Shown here: positions 32,349-43,866 of the stretch, piece by piece
Numbering within the stretch: position 1 is the first letter of the stretch
Layout of the letters: each line of letters opens with the position of its first letter
The notes under the pieces: model-generated
What the model was told of the DNA's origin: nothing
What the model saw: the letters and a program-made list of their open reading frames with translations, nothing else
The model's database searches: none
Position numbers and translations under genes: made by a program
DNA from: Cercospora beticola
Taxonomy: Eukaryota > Ascomycota > Dothideomycetes > Mycosphaerellales > Mycosphaerellaceae
Length of the DNA stretch: 64,000 nucleotides
Direction of reading: 5' to 3'
NCBI RefSeq assembly: GCF_033473495.1
Contig: NC_088940.1
Location: 806,001-870,000, forward strand

Positions 32349-34007
32349 TCAATACCCTGATGGCAGCTGTGTCTCTGCAGGATATACGACAATCCGATCG
32401 ATATCAGCACCCAACGTCCCATTCCCGTTGGACAATCCTCCAATTGTAATGGTGTTGTTATTTCCCTCATTCAACGTCAGCAACAGTGGCGTCGACAAGA
32501 TGATGCTCTTGTGAGAATCGCGCTGCCGTAGCTCATGCACCTCGGTCTCGTCGCCGTTTACAATAACACTGCTGATGCGTCGCAGAACCCAAGTCCCGCC
32601 AATGCGATCCGGAGTTCCACCTGGCTGGTCACCGAATCCCATGTCGTCTGTGTTTTGATAGTAGAACGAGACCCATTGGGGACTACCACTGCCTTCGATA
32701 CCTTCGAATGTCACAGTGCTCTCATTTCCAGAAATACCCGTCACGATCAAACCTCCGCTGGCAAAGTTCGCTTCTTGCTTGAAAGCATCTCCTTCAACGA
32801 TTGCATCTTTGCCGTAGTAGGTCTCTCCTTCCACAGGCTTCCACGTACCTTTCTCGACATCGAGGTCGTACACATCATGCCACTCGAGCTCGAGCGTCTT
32901 GTTCTCTTCGCAAATCTGCATCGGAAGCCAGATGTATCGACTCTCCCAGACAGAGCGAGAATCCCATTGATCGCCGAGGTACAGGTACGTGGTCTGTTCG
33001 GTACCATTGATGCGAATCGAAAAGCCGGATTGAGAGTTGTATGTTCTGGTGTATGGCTCCGAGACGAAGAATGGTTGCGACCAAGGACCGGAGAGGGAGT
33101 CGGCTCGGAAGGCGACGACGTCTATTACAATTGTCAGCACTACGCAGTCCATGTACATCACCGAGAATCAGGCTCACTATTTGGACGATATCCAGTCTTG
33201 TGGCTCATCAATGCCCAGTAACTCGTCTCGGTCTGGATGATCGTTGGCGCTTCAAGATCGAATTTATCCCATCGAAATACGACTTCGTCGAGCTCTGAGA
33301 TTCCATCATTGAAACTGGTCAGATAAACATCACGACCTTCTCGTCTGTCTCCATTTGAGTACAGAGCGTATGTCTTGCCGTCTTTGTAGTCGGTGAACAT
33401 GCCGAAATCTTGCGACCAGTTTCCTAGAGGTGCGATGGCGTCGACGAAAGTGTACGGACCGGTGATGTTGGGAGATGTTGCGAAGCCTTGGAGAAGCCAG
33501 CCGTAAGTGCTGTTGTCGGCGTGCCACCACATCTGGACGACGAGTCAGTTTCTTGTGCAGTGGGAACATGAGATCATGGAAGACCGCTTACATGGTACTG
33601 CTGTGCAGGATCGCTCCAAGCGACTTTAGGTCTCTGGATGATGTGCTCTGGCCCAATATATGGATGACCTTCGATTGGCTCTGTTTATCAAAAGTTCTCA
33701 ATCAGCATCGTTCTCAATTCAACGCCTTGAAGTACGCATTGATGAGCATACCTAGGGCCAGCCCATGGTACTCCCACGTTCCAAGATCGTCAGAACTGTA
33801 CACCGAAACACCACCTCCCTCTGGCTGCTCCTCCGTCTTACGTTCGCCAAACCAGTAGAACTTGTTATCCTCATGACTGACTGTAATACCACCAGCATGA
33901 GCATTGACAAAGTTTCCTTCAGTATCAAGCCATTTCCCTCCAGGCACAATATACTTCGCCTGGGCCGCAACAGCCAGAGACAGACAAACGATCGATTTTG
34001 ACAACAT
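32349..34007 (-). CDS. Secreted glycoside hydrolase family 43 (exo-beta-1,3-galactanase type)
   Basis: Four exons: 34007-33752, 33680-33592, 33532-33178, 33121-32349; 490 aa. Signal peptide 1-17. Five-bladed propeller features: N-A-H-A-G-G-I at about 35, Y-W-F-G-E near 51, M-W-W-H-A-D at 116, and E209 in L-E-A-P-T-I, the likely general acid. The H-A-G-G and Y-W-F-G-E blocks resemble subfamily 24, which cleaves beta-1,3-galactan of arabinogalactan proteins. From about residue 360 a beta-rich module (T-V-T-F-E-G-I-E-G, Q-W-V-S-F-Y-Y-Q-N) looks like a CBM35/CBM6-type carbohydrate-binding domain. Introns of 71, 59 and 56 bp all keep frame. Paired with GH105 (pectin side chains), this suggests joint action on plant cell-wall glycans. 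The exact linkage is inference. Confidence 0.88.
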
Positions 34008-34476
34008 GTTTGACGAACGCTCAGAGGGATCTCAAAAACAATTCACAATGCCTCTCTCGCACTTTTCTATATGCATGTGACAACAGCACTGTGATGTCGT
34101 CTTGCAGGATGCAGGGTCGGCGAGTATTGGACCGAGCTCTCCTCTCGCCAAGCTTCTTGGTTACACTTAGGGTGGTGATCTTGTGCAATAGTAGCACTAC
34201 GCGACCCAGTTTGCCTATTTTGAACAAGACAACAAGATCTTGAGTTGGAAATGCTGTGGGTCAATTGTTCCGTCCTATTGTGACTGTCTGGTACCTGTCA
34301 CGCCTGGGTGCCTGTGTGCATCACGAGATGGAGACTGGTTTGACCCCCAATCCTGGGGACGCTTGGCAGCATTGCAGACCGCTTTCAATGTAATGAATTG
34401 TTATACAGGTGTGAAGGCTAAGTCGGCTCAATGATGGTAGATCTGGGGCACATTTGACTCACTGCCCATGACGCTT
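34008..34476. other. Intergenic, GH43 promoter
   Basis: 469 bp upstream of the GH43 start and downstream of the SnoaL-like gene. Short frames only; nothing supported. Confidence 0.35.
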
Positions 34477-34961
34477 CTAAACGCTCTCCAGAACTTCAAG
34501 ATAAGCCTTACTGTCGAAAAACTCCTCCAAGCGCGTCATCAGAGTACCATCTTCATTGAAGTGTATGATCTGAATCATATCATACTCAAAATCTCGTCCA
34601 CTGGGAACAGTAATCTTGAGCGGACTGTACACCATCGCTCTCTTACTCTCAGCGTCGAAGATTCGTTGCGAGGGAGTGATCTAAGACTTCTGTCAGCATG
34701 GCCGAGCAATAATGTTGATCATCCATGGCTGTTTGAGTTCACCTTGAACGATTTGAAAGTCGGAGTTAGGAGATCGTGCCATAAGTCTCGAAATTCCTCC
34801 AGATTCAATTCTTTTTGTTCGAGTGATGTTGGGAGCGCTTGGAATTTGAAGTCGTTCGATCGGACGGCCATCATGTTTTCGTAGTCCCATGCGTTCAGAG
34901 AGTCAATTGTGATGTGCACAACTCGCTTGATGTTCTCGAGAACAGTCGTTGTTGACGCCAT
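34477..34961 (-). CDS. Small SnoaL/NTF2-like protein
   Basis: Two exons, 34961-34743 and 34680-34477, with a 62-bp intron; 140 aa. The helix-rich start (L-E-N-I-K-R-V-V-H-I-T-I-D-S-L-N-A-W-D-Y), a central beta strand, the Y-D-M-I-Q-I-I-H-F-N-E-D-G strand and the closing E-E-F-F-D-S-K-A-Y-L-E pattern fit the cone-shaped SnoaL/NTF2 fold found in many small fungal proteins and some polyketide cyclases. No catalytic residue can be assigned. The frame stays open upstream to 35252, but that extension has no fold similarity and the Met at 34961 starts the domain. Splicing is required: the unspliced frame ends within the intron. Function unknown. Confidence 0.75.
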
Positions 34962-35318
34962 TGTATAGAACGTTTCCAAGAGATCCAGAGGGCGATCTCT
35001 GTTGGGTATCGGGACCGTTCGCTTCCAATGGCTGCCTGATGATGCGGCAACGTAGACGACATGATACCTCTCCTTTATGTGTTCTCTCTCATGTTCCACT
35101 TCAAAGCCCTGCTGACAGATCAATAACACTGGCGACGGTGGCACATGGACTGCCTGAGGCCCCGAAAGCCCGAATTCCCGTATCATGACAAAGCAACGAA
35201 TCCTTCGAACTGCCAAGACAGGTCCGAGGTGAACACAATTCTGAGTTGCCATACAGCTCTCATGCTTATCATTTCTACGTCAACCATTGATCATACAAAT
35301 CATTCAAGAATCGTAAAC
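34962..35318. other. Intergenic region
   Basis: 357 bp between the SnoaL-like start and the end of the 848-aa secreted gene, same strand. No gene beyond the rejected upstream extension. Confidence 0.35.
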
Positions 35319-38081
35319 TCATGCCCAAATCTCCACGTCCTCAGGCTTGACCATCCACGTTTGTGCATAGCAGTCTTTGATCTTGCCGCCAGTCAGCCGC
35401 GACTGCGCCAGCTGCAAGCTCCTGGTAGCTGTCTTTGGTCTCGACACGAGGAACAAGCGTCGGTTGCCTCCAGTGGTATAGAAACAAGTCAGAAGAGTGT
35501 AAGCCTTGCTGTCAAGGGTCTGTAATGGTCGTCAGCGTGTGTGCGTGCCATGAAAGAATTCTCTCCACTCTTACCTCGCCAACGTAGACATAAGGTCGGG
35601 CTGCATTCTTGGTTTTCGCAGGCACGAGTGCCATGGCTTCCGACTCTGGCACATCTACGTGTGGCTCGCCCAATGTTATATCACTCCAGCCGTGCGTTCT
35701 CAGATTCTTAGAGTTGAACTTCATTTGTCGTTCAAGGTAGTCGGTCATGACAATGCCATCCCATTCTGCCCAAAGAGACCCGGGCACCGGTTGTGCGGTA
35801 GCCGCTCCCACTCCGAGGAATCCTTTTTCATCCTGGATGATCTGATACGTGTTCGTGTAGTCCTGGATCATGATGAAATCCGTTCCCTCGGCATAACCGT
35901 CGAATTCCACATCTGCTTCATCGATAGCGTCTGTGGCTTCGTCCGCTAGCTTTTCAAGAGCCGCCATTTCGCTCGCATCGAACTCTTTCTCCCAGCTGTT
36001 CACGAAGTCGAAATCCGCGTCATTCCATAACTCTTCGCGAGCCCGAAGCGGTTTGGTCGTTCTCTCCGCCCCAATCTGAGCCCTTTTGTGGCTGGCATTG
36101 TTTTTCGATGGAATGCATCCGCCCGCGATCTTGGACTCGAATTCGTGGAGTCTAATTTGGCGCCACCCGCCAATGAGATTGATGAACACGAGATTGTGAA
36201 CTGCGGAATGGGTCAGTATGTGGTCACTTGGCGGATCATTGGTCAGTTCACTCACATTTGAGATCCCAATCAATGCCATTGCAAGTGTTTGCCGTGCCGT
36301 CTCTTACGACCACGAGGTCTCTTCTCTCAGTGCCGCCCTCTCCTCTTTCGCCGCCCTCCTCACCATTTCCTCCATCTCCCTCATCGCCGCCACCACCCTC
36401 TTCTCCATCGCCATCTCCTCCATCACCATCCCCGCCGTCACTATCGCCACCATCTGTCGGAGGCGATGGTGTGCTAGTACTATACTTGGCTCGAGCATTG
36501 ACGCCTGGCTGTTCCGTTAGGGTGACTGTGTAATCTCCGCCTTTTCCAATTTTCTTCAGCGGTTCAATCACGACTCCAAGGCCGATCGATAATGGCACGC
36601 TTAGTCCCGCTGTAAGAGTGACCTCCGCGCTAGCATCGAAGATGTTCTCGAACTTCGGCTCGAATGTAGGCTTCTCGCTTCTTTCCGGGTTGACATAGTC
36701 AATTCTCGTCTTGAACTTGCACGAGGTCATTTTTACGCCTGCCATGATGTTCCCGTTGGCATTAAGTTCTGCTTGATAACTTACACGAGCGTCGATGAAA
36801 GCACCAACAATCAAGAGGTTTTGGACCGAGAAGCCGATTTTCGGGATGTGGCTACTGAACAACTTGGCCTCGTTGCGATATGCTACACTGCCCTATCACT
36901 CAAAGTTAGTCTGCAGGTCGGCAGAAGAATCTGGCAGTCACTTACATCTGCGACCAGGCCAAGGGTGAACTGTCCGGTGAAGTCTGCATCACAAGCGGCG
37001 TAGAGACTCTTAACACCGTCGGTGGAAAACTGCGCACGCCCTTCCACGTGAACTTGTCCTTTGATATGACAATCCACGCAGTAGAGGCCAAGGTTTGCAT
37101 TCATCTCAACGTTATCGATGCGCTGACCTTTCTTGACATCGAATAGTTTCCAAGGTCTTGCCCACTTGGCAGGCGGGCGACCAGTCGTATCGAGCCACCC
37201 GTCTTCTGGCTTGATGTCTACCGGAACGGTCGTTTTCAATTCTGGGTTCCAGAGCTCCAATCCTTTGTTTATGGCATATTTGCCGACCTGGTAGCCTGGA
37301 GTGTGTTCGATCGCGGTCATGGCTGCGCCTCCAAGCGCCTGCCCGGCCTGCCCGGCCTTCTTGAGCCCGCGTCCGATTTTCTTCAACCTCTCCTTCGCGC
37401 TTCGGCGCGCGAGCCGAGTGTGGCCAGCGCTGGAGTGAGGGGACTTGACAGGGGGACCAGGTTGCCAAGTACCCCATGTGAGAGTAGCCTGGGAGAGGAC
37501 GCCACCAATGTCGTGCTCCATGGTAACTGCAGCCCGTACAGTCAGAGACTTCTGCTTGAAGGTCAAGGTGGAGACATCCCAAAAGCTGAGCTGGTCGAAT
37601 AGGGCACCGCATGTGTCAGAGTTTGTGACGAGCATGAAATCTGTCACAGCCTGCCACTCCTCCTTGACCATAGCGAATGCAGATTGTTCCGTGAACACAA
37701 TATCGATAGCATTTGTCGAGCAGCGTACATCCTTAACGAACACAGAATGTTCGAGAACAACTGCTCTTCCGGAAAAGTTGGCAGTTAGGTCGGCGAATTG
37801 ATGCTTCTCTAACGGATCGGGAGATCCAAAGTAGAGCTGCTGGGCAATCTGAGGGATCAGATCGTTCCAGTCATCCAACTGACGATCCCATCGCACTGTA
37901 GGCTTCAGTCGAGGGCTGGAACATGTCAGCAGAGTGCGAGCGTCCAGTTTGCAAAGGGAAATGCTTACATATCTGGAGTGCGACCGGAATCGCTGTCCCG
38001 AGCCAGGAATTCAGAAAACGAGACTGGAGAGGCATGGCAAAGGCCAGAGGCAAGCAGTGCCACTAGCCGCCGCGACAGCAT
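35319..38081 (-). CDS. Large secreted fungal protein of unknown function (acidic Asp/Gly-rich linker)
   Basis: Five exons: 38081-37969, 37915-36946, 36892-36256, 36200-35575, 35519-35319; 848 aa. Signal peptide 1-17 (M-L-S-R-R-L-V-A-L-L-A-S-G-L-C-H-A). The N-terminal part (about 60-200: V-V-L-E-H-S, A-I-D-I-V-F-T, a hydrophobic beta pattern) and the middle beta-rich part (about 300-560) resemble the paired uncharacterised domains of secreted ascomycete proteins (possibly DUF7029/DUF7223; low certainty). Between them lies a basic amphipathic stretch (E-R-L-K-K-I-G-R-G-L-K-K-A-G). At about 530-570 comes a run of Asp, Gly and Glu, probably a flexible linker. The C-terminal 280 residues are acidic and then Cys-containing. 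All four introns are 53-55 bp and keep frame. No enzyme motif recognised. Confidence 0.75.
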
Positions 38082-40056
38082 CTTGTCTGGGATCGAAAGC
38101 GCAGGGGAAAGATCCGAGAAGAGCGCTCTATCGAACGCTGGCGCGGCGGTCGTTACATACGACGAGATAGTCGCTCACGGGCCAGTAGCGCTCTAAAAGG
38201 AGCGTCGGCGACGCCGTATGTCGCGGCTGCACGAAATGAGACCACGAAGTTTCTGTTTAGCTGCCATGCTTCGTGGTACAGGCGGTATACATCTGTGCAG
38301 CAATCGCTTAAGCAGAAGCTACGCACGGTAGGGGCGTTCGGCTGCAGTGTCGTCCGCTCCCAGAGTTCAGACCAACACGCGTGAAGGCGATTTTGCGACT
38401 GGAGCAAGTCAGCTCACTGTCGTCCAATCCCTGCTTGCAGCCATTGAACGATCATGTGTGGCGGATTAGGTTGGTTCCAGATCTCACACGTGGGCGCCAC
38501 CATTCCGGGTTTTGAGCCACGAACGAAGCATGTTTAGTGAGCTACTTTGTGGCCGGGTCATGCCACGCGACATGATATTGGCACGCCTTTCAAGGCGGCA
38601 ATGTGGCCACACAACAGCCATGGCGCCTGGCCTGCTCCGCTTGTTCAGAGGTGGAGTCGGCTTCAATGGCAATGATAGGAGGTTTTCCCAAGATCGACTC
38701 TGGTCTTAGGACTGCTCACAACGATCAATGGCAGGTAATGGGGTTTTTCCCGGGCTTCGGGTGCCGTTGAAAGATATGACCACACACGACGCCAGCGATG
38801 TGGCCAAACCTGTGCAATAATGACTCTTCGTTCTTCGGACACTTGGTAGCCAGGCAGCAACTTGCGTGCAAGCCAGGCCCTGGTGTCGACCAAGCATAGA
38901 GATGCTGCTGCGCACCGTGTCTCACACCTTCAATAATCCTGTAGCAACAGATGGGTCGTCTGGCTCGGCTATGTATACCTCGTTGCTCATTCTAGTCAAG
39001 TGCCCCAAGAGTCCAAGAGTCGTTACTTGCGAGACGAACGGCGCGAGGGGGCTCCGAACGTGTTAAGAGTGTGCATAGGACAGCGCAGAGCCTACAGGAA
39101 GCGATATCGTTATGGTGAATGGCGAAAGGAAGCGAGTTGTGGTTCTGGAAGGTTTTGATCAGCTGATGCCAAGAGGTTCAGTCATCCTGTGGCTGTGACT
39201 GAACGTCCATCGGCTCGCATGCCCACCTTCTGACACCCAGCATTCTTTTCTACACGCACATGAGACACTACTTCTTCGCGACGCGATGTTCTCGGTATTG
39301 CTACGAGACCCACACCCTCCAGCATCTCCCGTGATGACCAACGAAGTTGGCGGCTGATCACGCGGTCGGTGAATAACCCAAGATCGCCAAGGCAGCTGTC
39401 TCCATCTCGTGGCGCGTGCAAACTTCATGCCTAGCGAGTCGCGCTGGCGTGGGTGAAAGCTGGTGTCACGGAGTCACGCGAGTCCTGCAGGTATCGTATA
39501 CGGCAGTTCACTGTATTATTTGCGCTTCAAGTAGCTTCGGTATAATCTCCAGCAAGCGTTCCCCGTCAGCCTCCTTGGATCCAGATTCCAGAACCACGTG
39601 GATGCGGCAGGCGTTCTCGTTGCATCCCTCATTCGAGTAAGCTGTTTGGTCGTCCTCCACCTTGAATGTCGCTTTTCTGTGTCAAACATGCACGGGTCGA
39701 GCATGCTATGATGAGTCGCAAATTCACAAGCAGCGCCTGGCGCTTGCACGAAGAGGAGCTGCTGGGTCAAGTACACTGAGTAGAACCCATTTGTGGTCCC
39801 GATTTAGCCGGCAGCTTCATCTCCCGGTATGCATCGTGCTTGTGACTTCGGCCATCTCTGGCATAAACAGGTTGTGAAATGAGCATCTGGAGATGCAATG
39901 TGTGGTATTGTAGAGAGACTGCGATGTCTACGGCGGCGAAATGTTGTCGAACCAGCTGCCAAGACTCAAGGTTGAAAACGGAAATGGCAACAGCAAGTTG
40001 CCGACTTCACCTCATCACAACTCCTGCAAAACTGTGACGTAGTCTCTACCGACATC
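38082..40056. other. Long intergenic region before the P5C reductase gene
   Basis: 1.98 kb, normal composition. Many short frames on both strands, none with a domain, signal peptide or believable splice pattern. No repeat, tRNA or mobile element seen by eye. Confidence 0.3.
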
Positions 40057-41043
40057 ATGTCTGGCGACCTAGCACCAGACTGGATCCTCAAAGCCGCATT
40101 GGCTACTCAAGATACCGCGCACAAATCTTTTGTGCGAATGAAGCCCGAACTCCGAACGCAAGATGAAGGACTCACGATGACTGTGCTTGGCTGTGGAACG
40201 ATGGGAACAGCGCTTCTCAAAGGACTTTTGACCTCGCTGGAGACTAAACCACAGACAAGTGATGATGGGCCCCACCAAATACCCACCAAATTCAACGCTT
40301 GCGTCCGCAGCTCGACTGGCGCAAAAAGAGTCCACGCTGCATTGGAGAAATTTGACGCCAATGTGCAAGTTTTTGAGGACGATAATGTCACTGCAGTCAA
40401 AGAGGCAGATATGGTTCTTCTTGCATGCAAGTCTCGTGTATCAAAAGAGATTCTCTCTGAGGACAGCATGCGTGAAGCATTGGAGGGCAAGCTGCTCATC
40501 AGCATCGTGGCCGGTATACCGCGAAAGCAGCTTCTCAACGTTCTGTCAAATCATGACGAGAAAAGGCGGAACAATTTCATCGTCGTTCGTGCTGCACCAA
40601 ATCTTGCAGTCGCTGTGGGCGAGAGCATGACTGCCATTGCAAGACCGGGGTCCGAACTTGACGAGGAGAAAAGAGAACTAGTCGATTGGATCTTCAACTG
40701 TGTTGGAAAGATTGTATATCTTGAAGAAGATCAGATGCCAAATGCGACAGCGCTTTGCAGCTCTGGTCCGGCAATCTGTGCTTTGATCGCAGAATCACTG
40801 GCTGCAGGTGCGATCCGTTCGGGCGTGCACCGCGAAGAGGCCCACGCCATGGTCACTCAGGTCCTGAGGGGAACCGTCAGCTTACTAGAAAACGGTGAGC
40901 ATCCTGCAGCACTAAAGGAAAAGGCATCTGCGTCCGTGAGGACTGCCGCTGGTATAGATGTCCTCGAGGAGAGTGCTCTGCGAGCCACGATTTCGAAAGC
41001 CTTGAGCCACGCTGCACCAAGTACTGCTTCCGAGCGGTGGTAG
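40057..41043 (+). CDS. Pyrroline-5-carboxylate reductase
   Basis: Single exon, 328 aa. The enzyme reduces pyrroline-5-carboxylate to proline with NAD(P)H, the last step of proline synthesis (yeast Pro3, bacterial ProC). Rossmann start M-T-V-L-G-C-G-T-M-G at about 41, V-R-S-S-T-G-A-K-R after the second strand, V-L-L-A-C-K and I-V-A-G-I-P in the nucleotide domain, R-A-A-P-N-L in the hinge, and the C-terminal substrate helix S-G-P-A-I-C-A-L-I-A-E-S-L-A-A-G-A. The first 40 residues are an extension; the ATG at 40057 is kept because the extension is soluble and commonly present in fungal members. The protein may be the main enzyme or a paralogue; the window cannot tell. Convergent with the next gene. 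Confidence 0.92.
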   Translation: MSGDLAPDWILKAALATQDTAHKSFVRMKPELRTQDEGLTMTVLGCGTMGTALLKGLLTSLETKPQTSDDGPHQIPTKFNACVRSSTGAKRVHAALEKFDANVQVFEDDNVTAVKEADMVLLACKSRVSKEILSEDSMREALEGKLLISIVAGIPRKQLLNVLSNHDEKRRNNFIVVRAAPNLAVAVGESMTAIARPGSELDEEKRELVDWIFNCVGKIVYLEEDQMPNATALCSSGPAICALIAESLAAGAIRSGVHREEAHAMVTQVLRGTVSLLENGEHPAALKEKASASVRTAAGIDVLEESALRATISKALSHAAPSTASERW

Positions 41044-41235
41044 ATCTTGAAACGGAACTAAACCGATGGGGCTGCCAACAATCACCGTGGTCTCATTGAT
41101 GTCATTCAAGCGTTGTGCGAAATCCATGTGATCGGCTGCTCATTGGCGATGGTACTCATGCTAGAAAACACGGGAAGACCAAGAACCGTTGTCTCGGACC
41201 GCATCTCTCTGACCATTAAACAACTCAGGACTTGC
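41044..41235. other. Convergent 3' region
   Basis: 192 bp between convergent stops. Nothing seen. Confidence 0.4.
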
Positions 41236-42843
41236 TCAGCCCCTGCCTCCAGTAGCTATTTGCGGGCCTTCGCGGAGAAAATCCGCCAAGTCGACAGTAT
41301 CGTCTTCACTCCATCGCGGCCTCTCCTGACCTTTACCCTTGCCAACGTAACCCACGCTCGCAGATTCTCCGTCAGCGGGCGCCTGGGGCCCAGCTCGCAG
41401 GAACTCCGCTAGATCGCCAGTGCCTCCCTGAGGCGGTCGCGGCCGTGCATCTCTCGCTTCAACACCCGTGTTCAATTTGCGTGAAGGGGTCTCTTGCTGG
41501 TTCTTGTGCATCCGAGCCGTGTGCTTCCACACAGGAGAAGCATTGTTCTGCCGAAGATCTGTAATATGCGTGATCGACGATTGTGGTCTATACATCTCGC
41601 CGAGCTCAATCTTTGGAGGATGATACACTCTCGCCGGAGACCGAAGATCGTCGCTGCTGGCCGAAGAACGGCTACAGCTGGTCAATGAACCTTTGATTCT
41701 GCTCACGATCTTACTATTCGGCTTCGGTGTTGCGCTGAGGTCGTACGATGAGTTCAGTGGCGAAGCATTTGGCGAGGCGTGAATATTGGTGAAGCGCCCA
41801 AGACCAGGATTGGATCCGTGATTGACTCCTGAGAAGTCGTACCAGTCATGTGCACTTGGACGTCGGCCTCGGGATGACGCTGGGATGAGACCAGCCATGG
41901 CTTTCCGCAACTTTCCACTCAGTAGTGGTCCAAGGACTGGTAAACAGCAAATGATCATTGCAAAGCTCGATTCGATAGCCATCCATGTCAATGCTGGCAT
42001 GCCATCCCACGTCGGATCATCCGTGTTCCATGTGCTGTCTTTGAGAAATGCCATGCGAGCAATAGATGCGGCGATGACAAAGGCTCCGAGCCCAAAGATG
42101 GTGAAGAGCCCGAATCTGTTCGGACGTGCTTTGGGTAGAGCATGGACTGCAAAGAGTGGGAGCGCGTAGATCTATGCCAGTCAGCAATTTCCCGCAAACT
42201 CAAGATATCTGCCTACTGAGATACTTACGAGAAGGTCCAGCCCAGTATTGAATGACGCATGACTGTAGAAGAAAGCAGTCTTGTCAATGCATTCAGGCAC
42301 ATTGCCCCCGGCGACAGGTTCTTGGTGCACATCCCAGTTCTTCCAAGTTGCCTGTATAGGCACGCATTGCCAGACAGTTCCCAAAGTGAAAGCTATTCCA
42401 GACGTGATTGTAAATAACAAGACCAACTTCACGATACTCTTGATTTTTCGATGTCCAGTGAACACCCGCAAATACAGACAACAGAACGACAGCTTCGTGA
42501 AGGTGCCAAGCAAAATGAAACAGATCCAATAGAGATAGATATACTCCAGTGAAACAGATACAGAAGAAGGCGACGGGATGTCTGTCTTATGTTTCCCGAA
42601 TCCGTGATGAACCGCCATTCCGCCGAGAATGGTTTGGATGAGGATTGCTGTCCACGCGATCGACAACATGAGGTCTTCCCGCCACACTTGTCGTTGCTCG
42701 AGGCGATTCTGAGCCCGCCATGCAACCCTGGCGACGTAGAAGGCTGTGGCAACTAGAAAGAGGGTGATGGAGATTGCCAAGAAGACAGGCCCGCGGTCTT
42801 CGACAGGCGTTGATGGGCCATCAGATTGTGAGAGCTCGGACAT
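41236..42843 (-). CDS. PTH11-like integral membrane protein (fungal rhodopsin-fold domain)
   Basis: Two exons, 42843-42229 and 42171-41236, with a 57-bp intron; 516 aa. Seven hydrophobic segments between about residues 18 and 290, with W-R-E-D after the first loop, the long Y-I-Y-L-Y-W-I-C-F-I-L-L-G segment, Y-L-R-V-F and a Cys-containing loop, match the fungal rhodopsin domain (PF20684) seen in PTH11-type receptors. The intron falls just after the fifth helix and removes an in-frame stop. The cytosolic tail (about 290-516) is Ser/Pro-rich and ends with two copies of a short acidic repeat, D-L-A-E-F-L-R-A-G-P-Q and D-L-A-D-F-L-R-E-G-P-Q. PTH11-like proteins can sense surfaces or ligands; the ligand is unknown. 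Confidence 0.85.
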
Positions 42844-43131
42844 GTCTGCTAGGTCGCTTGTTCTATGTCCTTGATGTGTGGCCTTGTGGATTCCTGGAAT
42901 GAGTTACGATGGAAACCTTAGCTTAGCTGGAACATGAGAAGATTTTGCAAAGAGAGTTTGGGGACAGTTGCGTTGTGTTATGTTTGTGGTAATATACATC
43001 TCATTCACGATTGCCACTATGCGATCTGACTGTAGTGGTGTCAGTCGTGAAGATGTGCTGCACTCTGAGCAAGTCAGCTGCCTCGAAGCCTCCGGTGGAC
43101 AACGACAAGAATCCTCATACCAGAACGCATC
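42844..43131. other. Short intergenic region
   Basis: 288 bp upstream of the membrane protein. Nothing seen. Confidence 0.35.
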
Positions 43132-43866
43132 TTATCTTACTGCGCGCTCTTGAATGCTTCGTGATTGGTCAACTGTGCACTGCTGGAGCCACGTTTCGGT
43201 GAACTCGTCAGCCCCTTTGCAAGTCGAAAAAGTGTTCATGGGCTGGCTCAGGGGAATACTTCGTAGACTGAGTGGCACAGAGGCTCTCCATGAAGGAGCC
43301 AACTGAAAGCTGGGCGCATTTGGACATCCGCACGATCTCGCCGCCGCAGGCGATTGTGGGATCAGAAGCAGTCTGCGGCCTCGACTTTGGAAATCTGCTT
43401 TTAGTTGATCCAACAAGTGTCTCAGCTGGGAATCCATGCATCCGTAGCAGACGAGTACCTCGAAATCTTGAATGTCGAATGACGAGCGTAGATAAGATAG
43501 TGTACGATAGGTGCTACTGCAGCACTGTTGCGGTTGCCAGAATGCCTGCCTGATAACAATCTTGTTCTCTGCCCCTTCGAAGATTGCCCGTGGTGGAGGA
43601 TGAGGAAGATTCCGCTTGCAAGTCGACTCGTGTGGGTAATGGAATGCACTAAGGTCGACTTTCTTGTGTAAAGCGCTCCTGAAGGCGCCTATATCGTGCC
43701 ATAAGTCCGGGAATGATTCGAAGAGGTTGAGCAACGGGCCGATCTCCAGCAGGTCAGACGGGCAAGGCCGAGAGTTGGTGTACAGTAATTCGTATACTGG
43801 CAAGCGTACCTCTAGAGGCAATTTATGAAAAAGCGAGCGAGGTCGAGAATGCCAAAGTCGAGACAT
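43132..43866 (-). CDS. 2EXR-like domain protein
   Basis: Single exon, 244 aa. Near the start F-H-K-L-P-L-E-V-R-L-P-V-Y-E-L-L-Y is the short opening motif of the 2EXR/F-box-like family, also seen in the gene at 17270. The remaining sequence has several Cys and a basic centre and shows no known catalytic motif. No signal peptide. The frame is open from the first Met at 43866. Sequence beyond the motif is not conserved enough by eye to assign a function; the two 2EXR-type genes in this window differ widely outside the motif. Confidence 0.6.
   Translation of the reverse strand: MSRLWHSRPRSLFHKLPLEVRLPVYELLYTNSRPCPSDLLEIGPLLNLFESFPDLWHDIGAFRSALHKKVDLSAFHYPHESTCKRNLPHPPPRAIFEGAENKIVIRQAFWQPQQCCSSTYRTLSYLRSSFDIQDFEVLVCYGCMDSQLRHLLDQLKADFQSRGRRLLLIPQSPAAARSCGCPNAPSFQLAPSWRASVPLSLRSIPLSQPMNTFSTCKGADEFTETWLQQCTVDQSRSIQERAVR

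Noticed and set aside
34962..35252. N-terminal extension of the SnoaL-like protein
   Set aside because: Open by chance; the fold starts at the Met at 34961.
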